This document shows, in pieces, positions 53,056 to 64,000 of a DNA stretch of 64,000 nt. Source of the DNA: Mastigias papua (taxonomy: Eukaryota > Cnidaria > Scyphozoa > Rhizostomeae > Mastigiidae). The notes beneath the pieces were generated by a model, which worked only from the letters and a program-made list of their open reading frames with translations, was not told the origin of the DNA and made no database searches. The position numbers were made by a program, and so were the translations under genes. The stretch covers positions 18,822,784 through 18,886,783 of the forward strand of contig OZ025268.1 of NCBI GenBank assembly GCA_964019165.1, in the 5' to 3' direction. Position 1 is the first letter of the stretch. Each line of letters opens with the position of its first letter.

Positions 53056-53954
53056 TCTGCAACTGGGTATGTGTCTGTAAACGTCATTGCAGCTTGTTGA
53101 GTTTGAAGAATGAACCGAAAAACTTCAACATTTGCTCATTTGTTCTCACCAATTTGTCTGTGTTAAACCATGGTTAAACTACGGGAAAATAGTAAATGAA
53201 CGCTAAAGTATTACTTTTTATGTATTGCTAATAACGAAGTATCACTTCCCTTTCCATTTCTGTTTGGCTCTTTGATGTTTTCGTGCAATTCTAAAAAAAT
53301 TACGCAATCCATTAAGTGCACTGCGTAGAAAACCGGGATCTGCTTCAGCGATTCTGTTTTTAATGGACTTGAAGTAAGTTTCAATTAGGGAAAAATATTG
53401 CGGGATATCCATGATTTAGAGAAAGATTTAGATTTGGAGAGTATCGGTTGTTGGATAGTAACAATGAATAGTAACTCTGAAGAATATAGCTATATAATCT
53501 GGTTTGTAATGGAATAATGGTAATGACGATTATTATATACTTGGTATAACCTGCACGTACGTATGAATTTTGTTGCCAGAAAATAGGAACGAGTGATTAC
53601 TACCTGCTTGAGTTACCGCATAGTGGTGGGGTGATTTTCTCAATGCATGCCGGTATTGGCATCCTTGCTAGGTCATTTGTGACGGTCCTATGCTAGTACC
53701 GTATTTAGATTTGATCTTAGAGATAATCTGATAAGATTTGAATCTACCTTTTACGCCTACACCGTGTTTTATTTTCCATCAGAGATAGACCTGGTAGATC
53801 TAGCTAATCATGGCTGTCAATGGAGTCCGTCTCCACTGCAGATTAAGTGAACCAATTGTGATTTGTGAGATCGCGGTCGTAATCCTCAATTTTCTTCATA
53901 ACCTTGTTCACCACCACCATCATCGCCATTAAAATGATTTAATAATTAGAATTA
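53056..53954. other. Intergenic, no supported gene
   Basis: No coding evidence and no clear repeat. Confidence 0.45.
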
Positions 53955-54125
53955 TTGTCTTCTTTACCACGATAATCATCATCATGATCATCATCGTCAT
54001 CTTTATCATCATCTTCATCATCATCATCTTCATCATCTTCATCATCTTCATCATAACCATCATCATCCACATCATTATTGTCAAGTTTCTTCATTGCTAT
54101 TTTCATCATCATTGAAGTCATTGTC
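53955..54125. repeat. TCA/TCT trinucleotide microsatellite
   Basis: Imperfect ATC/TTC units. The minus strand reads as a spurious Asp-rich frame. Confidence 0.92.
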
Positions 54126-54361
54126 ATCAAAACTACTTTAGTCCAAGCTCACTACTTAGCATTCCTATCTGGGCTATATGTTTTACTGTAGTAAGTAAAA
54201 ATGAACCCTTGACTTTCTGATTTCTTCATCTAAAACTTCAGTAATATCATTTTATGTTCATATTTGTTCGGCTGGTTTGCTAATTGTATACTACCTAATA
54301 CTGTAAAGTGCATGATTGTACGGTAAAATAATAAGTATTTCATAAATATAGTATCAAAAGA

Positions 54362-54410
54362 TCATTATCATTATTATCATCGTCATTATCATTATCATTA
54401 TTATCATTTG
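54362..54410. repeat. ATCATT microsatellite
   Basis: About 48 bp of ATCATT/ATCGTC units. Confidence 0.9.
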
Positions 54411-54726
54411 CCTGTCTTTCCCGTACGCCCTTATCGGGGCCTAGGCTGACCCTGAAGTCAGTGTCGCCTTCAAATTGTTTAGAAGTGGTGGTTGAGTCGC
54501 CTACACTCAATCCACTCTGTTACCCCAACAGTTACTTATCAGAAATGCAGCCTGAAGCTGCTGTGCCTGACTTTCACTGAAGGGGCATGGTTGGACAATT
54601 TGCTACAGGTCGTCAACATCTGCCCCAATTCTGAATCTTCGCGAAATGAATCACTATCAACTTCAAGGGCAGTGTCTCTCTGTGCCCGCTTGCCACCACG
54701 TGGAGGTCTCCAACCATGGGCTAGCC

Positions 54727-55065
54727 GTTATTATCATTATCATCATCATTATAATCATCAATATCATCATCATCATCATCATCATCGTTATTATTATCAA
54801 CATCATCATCATTATCATAGTCATAATCATCATCCTTATCATTATCATCGTCATCATCATCATCATCATCTTCATCATTATCATCATCATCATTAGCATT
54901 ATCATCATCATCATTAGCATTATCATCATCATCACCATCATCATCATTTTCATCATCACCATCAGCATCATCTCCATCATCATCATTATCATCATCATTA
55001 TCATCATCATTATCGTCATAATCATCATTAACCTATCAGCATCATTTTCATCATCAGTGACTATA
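54727..55065. repeat. Long ATC/ATT trinucleotide microsatellite
   Basis: About 340 bp of ATC with scattered ATT, GTC and TTC units. All six frames stay open for long stretches (poly-Ile, poly-His, poly-Met), none of them a gene. Confidence 0.97.
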
Positions 55066-56187
55066 TCACCGTAATCGATAGTAGCCTCGTCATTATATGT
55101 CATTATGATCAATTCTCGTCAGACCCTATCGTTGCCAATCAATGATCAGTATCACAAGTATATAGGCTCTTTTCACCATTGCAATCAGAATTAAACTCCT
55201 CATCCAAATCACATTCCTTACCATCAAATTCACATTTAACAGAGCCCTCAATAAGTGTTATTTTTTGAAATTTCACCCGGTAAATGAACTACTATTCTTA
55301 CGGTTTTTTATCAATTTATGTCATCACCCAGGAGTCATTGCTACTCGAAGTCTCATATGTCTATCTTCATCAAAGTTATGTATTATTTGAATTTTTTGCG
55401 ATTGTGTCAGGATAACGGCATCAGGTAGATTAAGTCTGAAGCTACAACTCCCTTGCATAGAAATCTTTGGGTACCGATAGTAGTATTGACGCTCGACAAG
55501 TGCTGATCTCGAGCCTCTGAACTTTTAAAACCCAATGGAATGTAGATGGGTAAATGCCTGAGGCAATAACGCACGGCTTGGTAATGTTTTTCAAGGAATT
55601 TTTGTGTTATCAGATTAGACGTAATTAGGAATTTCGATGCAGCTAAAGTTGTGTAACGGTCATTGATGTAAAATATTCGAAATCGATTGATTTTGCCGAC
55701 TTGGTATTTTTCCAATATTGAATGCTCCCATCTTTTTTTACGGTTTATTAACTTCTAATCTTATTACCTAGTTAATCCACAAGTCCACAATGTTTTGGGT
55801 TATGCTTGCACACTGCACGACAATGTGAAAATATGGTTCTGTTGGTCATCAGGTTTTCGCAAAGAAATCCCTATATCTTACAAATCTTCATCAATACGGT
55901 CCTTAACTGGTCGTGTAATGTGAGATAAACTTTTCTGATAATTTCAGCTTAAACCAAACTGCCAGGCTTTTTCTAGCCTTTTTCTCTGTTCAAAAAATAG
56001 CTCTGGATTTCCTGCTTTATTATTCTATCAAACAAAAGAATAAATCTCTTCGTTGGCAGAATTTCTTTATTAATTACATGATACAAGCAATTCTCACTAA
56101 TGAGGTTCAAGGCATAGAAACTTTAAGATGGTGTTTGCCCATTCGATTTTTTTCTAATTTAGCCTCTTTTAGTTCTTGCAGGAAGAT
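55066..56187. other. Intergenic, no supported gene
   Basis: Frames here (for example minus 55407-55715) lack domains and splice support. Confidence 0.45.
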
Positions 56188-56591
56188 CTCTTACACGTTT
56201 ATAAGGAACCGCTTTATTTGAAATTTACATCTAGAAGACTAGAAAGTCTACGGAATTTTTACACTAATGACAAAATCCCTATCGAACTTTTCAACTTCGA
56301 CTATTCTTGTCGCTGGAAAATATCGAGGATTAGGAAGGAACATTCTCATTAATTGTGTGTTATCCTTGAAACAAATGGTTCATACGCTGGTCTCCGTTTA
56401 AACTTGCAGTGTCCATCGTGCTCCGTTGTAGCACTGAACATTTAACACGTCTGTAGCACTGGTGTGCAGTTAGAATCAAGGAATTAGTAAGGAAATTTTA
56501 AACTAAAATGTGGTCAAAAGAAGTCGAAAAATAAGAATCTTTTAGAACTAGGCCTGACGCTAGGTTTGTCATAAAAACGTGTGTAAGAGAA
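56188..56591. mobile_element. F2 MITE, complete copy
   Basis: The left end CTCTTACACGTTTATAAGGA and right end GTCATAAAAACGTGTGTAAG are inverted repeats. About 400 bp, with the same inner words as the 6.8 and 29.6 kb copies (GACAAAATCCCTATCGAAC, TATCGAGGATTAGGAAGG, TTGCAGTGTCCAT). Confidence 0.75.
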
Positions 56592-57039
56592 TTGATAGAT
56601 ACAGGGGACTTGCTCCCAGTAGTTAGTATTTTAAAAATTCCGTGGTACCCATGTGTCGGATAAAACGGGATAAAAATTACAACATTTTCAGATAATTTCG
56701 AGGTAGGGGCCTCTGGGTGTCTTATTATTTCACATGATGAATTGAGGATTGGCACCTAGTACTAGAATTTGGCATGAAAATTCTGACATTTTGGTACTAA
56801 AAGTAGACTTCAAAATAGCCTTATGTTTTAAGCCGAGCATTTCTGGATGGGGTATAAACGGATACAAACGCCAATCATCCCAAAAAAGCCCACGCAGATC
56901 AAAGTCAAAAGTTGTAATGTATTCCTAGCAAAAATCAAACAAAGCAAGACATACAAAAACTTTGTACAAAGGAGTTCAGCATCTATAGTCAATAGTCAAG
57001 TTTCTTAACTTTTCTTGAACATAGTACAACAGTCTTAGA

Positions 57040-57085
57040 TTTTTGTCCAGTCTAGTACTAGCTTCTTATAAAATAAACAATCCGT
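57040..57085. mobile_element. F2 terminal fragment
   Basis: TTTTTGTCCAGTCTAGTACT and AGCTTCTTATAAAATAAAC match the right terminus of F2 in form. The rest of the element is not evident. Confidence 0.4.
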
Positions 57086-58174
57086 ACACTACTCCCCAAA
57101 AGTCCTTGGGACACTTGCAAAAAACTGATACAAAAACCACTTCACTTTCCTCTACATATTGTCATTGTGAACTGGCGTGCACGTGAAATCATCGCATGCA
57201 CTTCTCCAAAACACTAACATTGTTTCAGGGTGAGAGGGGGATGAAAGTTCATTGCAGAATATAAAAAGTACAAAGTGTCCCGGGACTCTATTGTGGCTTT
57301 CAGGGATCATAGCCCAAAAATACAGTTACCATGGAGTATGGGGTCTGTTTTACATTTATATTTATACAAACGCCCATGAGTTTATCCATGAGTGTATCAC
57401 ATGTTGAACTTCCGGTTAGTGCAGTTATTTCCTGTTACTTCGCGTCACTCCAGCCATGCTTGTGTTGGGTCCATCGATGAAGTCAGCTGCGTTTAAATAA
57501 CAAACTGTTAACAGGGAGCTTGATGGATACAAATACCTATTACCACTTAACTATTGCAGAAGGCAGTGGAGACCATGGACTGAGGGCAGAACGAGCAAGG
57601 TACAGTTTTGTTTGTCTGGCATTTTCTCTTCCGTTGAGTTCTCCGCCTTTTCTGTAACCCACTCTTAGCCTAAGCCTTTTCATACACTGTCGTCTGTCAA
57701 GCTTAGCTGTCGGTTTGGAAATGAAGTATGGCACTCAAGGACGTCTCGATGGCCTAAGTTAATTTAATTATCAGTACACTGATTTTCAACATGATAGGTT
57801 ACATAGTGTATGAATGGTTGCAATGTCTGACTTCAAATGCCTAACAGCAGAGACCCTTTCAAGCTCATTAATCCCCGTTATATACATCATTACACTCTCC
57901 CTAATATCTCTTTTATCCAGCATATCTGTTGGATTCTCCTTTAGAAAACTGTAAGGATCAACCCGGTCTTATTGTGTTGTAGCACTGTTGGGTCACTCCA
58001 AGGTATTTCGAGACGTTATACGAATCGTTCAATATTTGTTTGTATCTGACTCCTCTCATCTTATTGATTTCTCCCGAAGAGTTGTTGTCTTGGATTGCAA
58101 TTGTCGGACGAAGATAAATTTGATTAGGTGATTGTAGTGAGGTAATTGTAGGCTTTATGTAAAGCGTCTTTTTT
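57086..58174. other. Intergenic, no supported gene
   Basis: An ETS-like CTTCCGGTT and several CpGs lie at 57410-57460, possibly regulatory. No exon is supported. Confidence 0.4.
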
Positions 58175-58325
58175 CGGCCGCTATTCCCTTTGTCTCGGAA
58201 GGAGGCAAGTGAGCGCTGTTCTCTCGCACTGCGCTGCCCGGTATTCCACTTAACTCTGACTCGCGTGTACGCAACTGAGGCAATCGACCCAGTTTGCTGG
58301 GCTCAGTCAAACGCACAGTTCACAC
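58175..58325 (+). promoter_or_regulatory. CpG-rich block, candidate promoter or first exon
   Basis: About 150 bp hold many CpGs (CGGCCGC, GAGCGC, CTCGCACTGCGC, ACTCGCGTGTACGC, ATCGACC, AACGCAC) in a region otherwise poor in them. A usable donor (AAGAA, then GTAGGT) follows near 58460. It could start a plus-strand gene whose coding exons lie beyond 64000. No TATA box or ORF confirms this. Confidence 0.25.
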
Positions 58326-61011
58326 CAGCTACAATGAGTAATTGATTTAGGATGTTTGCCGATTTGAAACTGTTTAACTTGAGTATATTCTGAGAACTGA
58401 ATACTTGGAAATCAAAGGTGGTCGATATCAGACATCTTCGACGGCACTTCCCTGAAAAGAAGTAGGTAGTCCCTATGTTTATGTTTTTCTTAGTTACACC
58501 TCAAGGAGTAGAAGTCGTTATGAGTTATGAAACCTTAGTTGTAGAAAGTAGTAGGACATTTGATGTAAACAAAGTAGTATTTACCCGAATACCACTCAAA
58601 GCTGATATCTATATAAATGCTACACCAGCTTGATTTCTTGCTAAGGTTATAATTGTAAGGTTATCTTAGGCTGTGATTGTTTCACAGTCGCTCTGCCAAA
58701 TGAACACAACTTGTATTGGAGTTAATATTGGGATTAGGAAATCTATGGTTTCCCGCAGGTTTAGCTCAGTTTATTGGTTGCTAAGGCACTGTACCGTAAA
58801 GTTTGTAGTTTACACCAGATTTGAACACCTCAGACTCAAAGACCTGCTGTTTGTTTAGTGTCGTTTCGAAAGGTAAATGTATCTTTGATATTTCAGAATA
58901 TTTTAGCCACTGTCTGGTCTGCTATCAAGCTTGTTGTCTGCATTGCCTGGTAGCCAGTTTGATGTCTTATGCCATTCCATGAGTCACTTGTGGAAGGTAG
59001 CTAATTTACTTAATGATCGCAAAATGAAAGGAAGTCGTCCTTTAGAAATTTAAAAGTCAATTTGCGAATCTTTTGGAAGGTCTAATGTCATTATGAGATC
59101 CTAGTCTCTCTTGGACATAAACAAGCATATATCGAGAAACGAAATATCCGTTAGGACTACACTTCTTAATATTCTTGATGAGTATCCTTGTTCTGAGAAC
59201 CCAGTAAAGTTACGAAAGAAAGCTTTAAGTGATGATGGCCTTTGTTCAGAGTAGAATGCAACAACGAAAAGTTGAATTGAAAGACGTCTTTCGATTGAAA
59301 CCATGTTATCAATTAGAAAGTGGCTGATAGTAAATTGGCTACACTTTGAGATGAAGAAATAAAAACCAATTGAACTGATGTATAATAGGGTATAGTGGAA
59401 AAGTTGTTAATTGAAGTTGGCATGATATTTGAAAAGCGGAGGTACCATCATACTCATGTACTGAAAGTTACTTTTGAAAATATTACTTTTTAGTCCTTTT
59501 TATATTTTCAAAGGTTTATTGGTGCAAATAGCTAGACAGTGCTACCTCAGAGTGTAAGTTTCTGATTTTCAAAAGTCTATGTTTCATTTTCTCATTGTTA
59601 CAAATGGATATTGTATATTTTAGGTAAAATCTAATAAGTAAATACGCATTTCAGTTATAGGAAGTCTTCTTGAACATGTATCCCCTTGTTTCTGGCATTT
59701 TGTGGAGAAATTGCCACTGTTGTTTGGTAATAGTCTTGTTGGAATTGGTACAGTAATAGACAAGTCCACCAATATCTTGCATGGGGCCCCTCAGTAAATG
59801 GAAAAAACAGTAAAGAAGAATTCTTTAGCTATTATTGGCCTGGTTTGAATTGATTTGATTTTAATTTTTTAATCATTAAAATTTACAGCAACAATGATAA
59901 TATAATAACAGAAATAACAGCAATAATACATTAGCAATTGATACTAATATTAGTATTCACACCGTAGAAATAGATAAACTGTTCATAGAAATAACTTCTA
60001 TCATAAACCTTATATGCAGTTGACAACAAAGGAAAACTGAATGGGGAATGGTGCTGAATGGATCACCATTCTGTAAGGCTAATTATTGAAATGTAGTATG
60101 TTGTGAATTCTAAAGGAGGAGTTCTCTGGTAATATAGACAACCAAAGCCATCTCTAGTTGGATTCTTTCCAACTTAATAATATTAAATAACATTATATCA
60201 TAGTGTGGAAATGTCCCATAATTGGAAAGGGAATTTTGTATAAAAGCACCAACTTTTTATTTTTCTTCTTTTCTTTCATAATTATTATTTACTTAGTTAT
60301 TCATTGATTTGTTTGTTACTTCTAGTACCTCTGTTATCAATTTACTTATCTATAAATGAAGTAGTTTTTGACAGATATTATCAGTGTAAATGCAGAATGC
60401 CTTTTCAAACCAAACATATGAAGTAGGAACTGCATTTACTTACATGTTACAGGTGAACTGTTTGAGATGTGACACTCTTAAGATACATATTAGATATAGG
60501 TAAATTGGTTTCATTCAGTCCAGAGATATTGAAACTGGAGGAGGCATTAGTGATACATACCACCTAATTTGTTCAAATGTTGAAAAAAGTGCCCTCAGAA
60601 TGTTAGAATATGCCCTTTTCGTGGAGACAAATGTATACGGCCCTTGCAAAATCACAGTAAATGTAGGGTTTGGCTTTTTATCTCTAGGGTGTAGCATTAG
60701 TAGCCTTCAACTCCTGTGCCCCTCTACCCCTTTACCTTCCAAATGCTCCCTACATCTATGATTCATTCTTTATTTTATAGTATAGAGTTATTTAGTTTTA
60801 TATATAGATAGAGTAAATGCTATAAGTATACAGACAGCATCAGATGCTACGCATATGCACTTAGAATTTCTTGAGAGTAGGTTCGATACAGACATTATTA
60901 TGTTGTTATCAGATGGCCTGGTGTAGCATCGATTTTAGGTTGAGTAGTGCTTTTCCGATAGAGGTGTAGTAGTTTATCATTGACTATTCAAAATGGATCA
61001 TTATCGAATCG
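58326..61011. other. No supported gene; possibly intron
   Basis: AT-rich, with an ATAATAATAACAG tract at 59890-59945. Frames at 58673 and minus 59304 are unsupported. Confidence 0.4.
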
Positions 61012-61345
61012 CGCGATGTCAGCTCGGGTTGAGTTCAACCTGTGATGGGATTTAACAACTTTTATTGTGTTCCTGTGAGCTTCCACACGGATGGGTTTGG
61101 CATGCTGTTGTTGAACTATCACATGGAAATCTCACCCTTGGTTAAGATTTCAACCAGGTTAAGGTTTCAACCAGGTTAAGGTTTCAGCCAGGTTAAGGTT
61201 TCAACCTAATTGAGAAAGCGAGTTGAACTCGTCCCGAGTTGAGGTTTCTCATGTAAACACTTTCACAATGTACATTAGTATTCTATATCGGTCGAGTTGA
61301 CACTCAACCTGGGCTGAATCTTCTCATGCAAACGGCCTCCAACTA
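61012..61345. mobile_element. Probable MITE with inner 17-bp tandem repeat
   Basis: CTCGGGTTGAGTTCAACC (about 61023) pairs with GAGTTGAACTCGTCCCGAG (about 61217), forming a stem of about 20 bp. TCTCATGTAAACA and TCTCATGCAAACGG at 61248 and 61324 resemble the GTAAAC ends of hAT-like elements. Within it, 61147-61208 holds over three units of AACCAGGTTAAGGTTTC. The outer left end is not clear. Confidence 0.5.
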
Positions 61346-64000
61346 TTTTTCTGAGTTGCTACTTCTTGAAACTGATTATCTATACCGTTTCTATTTTGAT
61401 AGGACTACTTTAGTTCTAGAAGGATTTAGATGTTTTTCAGTACCAAGGCACCTTTATTCTCGGTAATCGCAGGGTGGTCTTGTCCCATCAGAGGTAGTTG
61501 CTGATTCCGTGTCCATTAACTTCGCCTTCCTTATGAATCATTGTCAATCGCCGACAATCATCGTCAATCACCAATTATAGTTATCATCAATACTCGTGAT
61601 CATCCATATCAATTCTCATCACTGATTATTGTCGTTCCCACCACCAAGTCTCTATCATCTTGTCACGATCAGTCATGAGAGCCGTACCCCTCCCGGAGAT
61701 GTGGGACACACAACTCTGTTTTCATAAGTGCCTGGTAATTGTGTAGATGAAGGGTTAAAGTATCATAACTTGCCTTAATACGGTTCATTGGTAAATTCGC
61801 CTTTTGCAAAACCCAAACTCAAAATTGCCAAAGTTCACAGCCCTGCCAGTCACCATTCTGTTTTATCGAGTTACATGATTGTATCCCAACCGTATACAAC
61901 TGCTACCCTCCATTCAACATTTCTGCATGCATTGTACATTTTGCACCCCTAGGCATCTCGTTGTTTTCAGTTTCTCCCTTGCTTTCCCCACTGTTCTAAT
62001 CTAGTTCTCGGTTCACACTAGATTCTTCACTCTTTGTCAGTGGATTATTACCAACCATTTATCTCCTTTCGGTTCGATCAATTTGGCCCTTCTACTCTTT
62101 ATCCATCGCAAATTTTGTTCATAGATCATGCTCCCCAGTGTGCACTCTATTTCCCATTTCTTTTCATAAATCAGATCGTTCAGTTTTTATTCTGTCTGCC
62201 AAATTCGTTCATAGGTTTGCTTGAGGTTTCTTTTAGATCCTGTTTTATTTCCTAACGTATCTTCTTTATGTGCTTTTCTACAATTATATTTGTTTTCATT
62301 CCTCTAACTTGATGGTTTCATGGCTGATGTAGTTTTGACTCTGACGTAAGTTAACGCGTACTCCTATCACATTGGTTAGGTAAGTGGTTGTGCCACGGAA
62401 GGGTGCTGGTGAACTTGTCTCCCACTTTTCTGTGGGATTACTTTGTACCTTCGTTGGAGAAGAGGTGAGATGGGAGATTTCTAGCAAGGTATAACTCTTT
62501 GTTTTGTCATACTTTTGCTCTTTGGCACCTTTTAGTCTCGTACTCTACTGTACGATCAGGAGTACTGTAGAGGATTATGGGGCTCGAGGGCTCAACCCTT
62601 TTTGTTAGAATGATGAGAGTTTTCGGGGGTGTGGTTTACTGCCTCTGGTTTAGACAGGTTTTGTTGCAGAAAGCAGTGAGTTAAGGGTGTGACTGTGGTA
62701 AGTTCTTAAACTATTTGCAGTTGCAACCAGATTGATTTAGCAAACCTCTCCCCACCCTCACTCTGATTATAGTCTAAGTCCTTCATGTGAGTGGTATGGG
62801 GTACCCTTGGAAATAGGTACAAGAGGGCACTCTAGCATTTTCCTAGTTCCTAAGTCCTGAAGGGCTCTTTGTCGGCAGTTTGTGGCTAATCTTGTTTTCC
62901 CCTACTTTAAGTAATCCCACTTTGTTTGATGAATGTGTTTACGCTAGGTTGTAACCAAAGGAAATTAAGAAATGATGTATATCTTAATGGCTAAGTGTGA
63001 TGTTTTTATTTGTACATCAGCTAGGCAATTGTAACAAGGCACTTTACAAGGTAGGAATCGCTTATGCCGAATTCAATTGCGGTTATTCTATTATGCATGC
63101 TGCCGACATGTAGCACCATTGTAGCATGGTTTTGGGATGGTTTTGGCATGGTTTTACGTTCCTACTGTATTAGTTTACACCTGGATTTAAGTACTATCGG
63201 CTTACGTTTGGTTATTACGATGCAATTACAGTCAGAATGAAGTATCTGTTACACAAAAATGACGCTTAATTTTATGTGTACAGGCTGTATTTTTAGCTAC
63301 TGAAACCTGCAGTGCCTTACCGCAGGAAATTACAACAATATGAAATAGAATTATGTTTGAAAGGAAAATAGGAACACTGTAAGTGAGTTTACACTATGGC
63401 ATAGTCCTTTGCGATTAGGTCCATTTATGATGACGTTGTTGCTAGGTAGCAACTTCTCTAAAAAGGTGTATATTATCTGTTTATTAACGTTTATGATTCA
63501 GAGAGAGTTGGAGTGTTGAATTCCTGTTACCCTAACTACTATGAAGAGAATGTTATCAGGATCTTGTTTCGGGCCCAAATTTTGTTTTTTTGCCAAATGT
63601 TTGTGTTTTTACGCAGATATCTTTACGCGTACAGGTTATCATGTTCACGACCTCCATTTTTATGGTTTATTAGAAAGAATCGTCGTGTAGTTGAATTAAT
63701 TTGCTTACTAATGCTAAAGCATTTTGTTAGTGGAGCGGTGTACGGTACTTTTAAAGTTGGCGAGTAGAGAAAAACCAGGAATTTGAATGGAGTGCCCATG
63801 GACAATAAATTTCAGTTACTTACCTACTTAGTTATGTTGTTTCTTATTATCAAACCTTTTGTAGCTTTACTTTTTGAAACATTTATCTGCCCTGTCCTTG
63901 GTCTATTGTTAAGAATCGGAATAGTTTTATTCTACACACAATTGTAATGATGTGATACATTCTTATTTACTAATTTTCTAATGAAGTACTATTTCATATT
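61346..64000. other. No supported gene; possibly intron or intergenic
   Basis: Contains CATCAAT/CGTCAATC words at 61540-61620, a block resembling 45.2 kb at 62570-62640, and three GGTTTTGG(G/C)ATGG-like units at 63125-63165. Frames to the right edge have no domains. Confidence 0.4.

Noticed and set aside
54492..55112. Poly-His, poly-Ile and poly-Met frames of 134-149 codons
   Set aside because: All are readings of the ATC microsatellite in different registers.

Overview
The window looks like intron-rich, AT-rich, repeat-dense nuclear DNA of an invertebrate animal. A cnidarian, probably an anthozoan, is my best guess. The reasons are an essentially single-coding-exon class A GPCR, a motile-cilium gene (RSPH1) with GT-AG introns, a high density of short non-autonomous DNA transposons (MITEs), and many microsatellites. 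The species is an inference: no rRNA, tRNA or mitochondrial marker was found.

Layout. Positions 1-1.8 kb hold the 3' part of a gene for a Pro/Gly-rich heptad-repeat protein (plus strand, 5' end off the window). Positions 5.8-8.9 kb hold a complete five-exon gene for a small secreted protein with a von Willebrand factor C (VWC) domain. Positions 9-16.5 kb are mostly simple repeats and MITEs, with two weak candidate coding pieces at 14.7 and 15.5 kb. Positions 16.7-18.05 kb (minus strand) carry a rhodopsin-class GPCR with a candidate 5'-UTR splice acceptor and a poly(A) signal. A broken SWIM zinc-finger gene lies at 21.5-21.9 kb. RSPH1, a radial-spoke-head protein of motile cilia, spans 22.67-28.3 kb in four coding exons; a FOX-type site and an RFX half-site lie about 100 bp upstream of its start codon.

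From 28.3 kb to the end I find no gene that can be defended. This 36 kb holds transposon copies, a 409-bp tandem duplication (37.5-38.7 kb), long AT and ATC microsatellites, one speculative two-exon model at 46.3-46.7 kb, and a locally CpG-rich block near 58.2 kb that may be the promoter of a gene beyond the right edge.

Mobile DNA. I separate several families by eye. Family F1 is a foldback MITE of about 190 bp with ends like CAGCATAGCC and 8-bp target duplications. Family F2 is about 400 bp with ends like TTTTTATAAGGAACC, with at least nine full or partial copies and a related sub-family ending TTTTTATATAAGAAAC. There are also a pogo/Tigger-like MITE, two elements with GTTTACACG- or GTAAAC-type ends, and a GGTCA-palindrome element. 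One F1 copy sits inside an F2 fragment, which orders their activity.

The genes do not form a pathway. The VWC protein and the Pro/Gly-rich protein are neighbours on the same strand and could be paralogous or alternatively spliced, but that link rests on little sequence.
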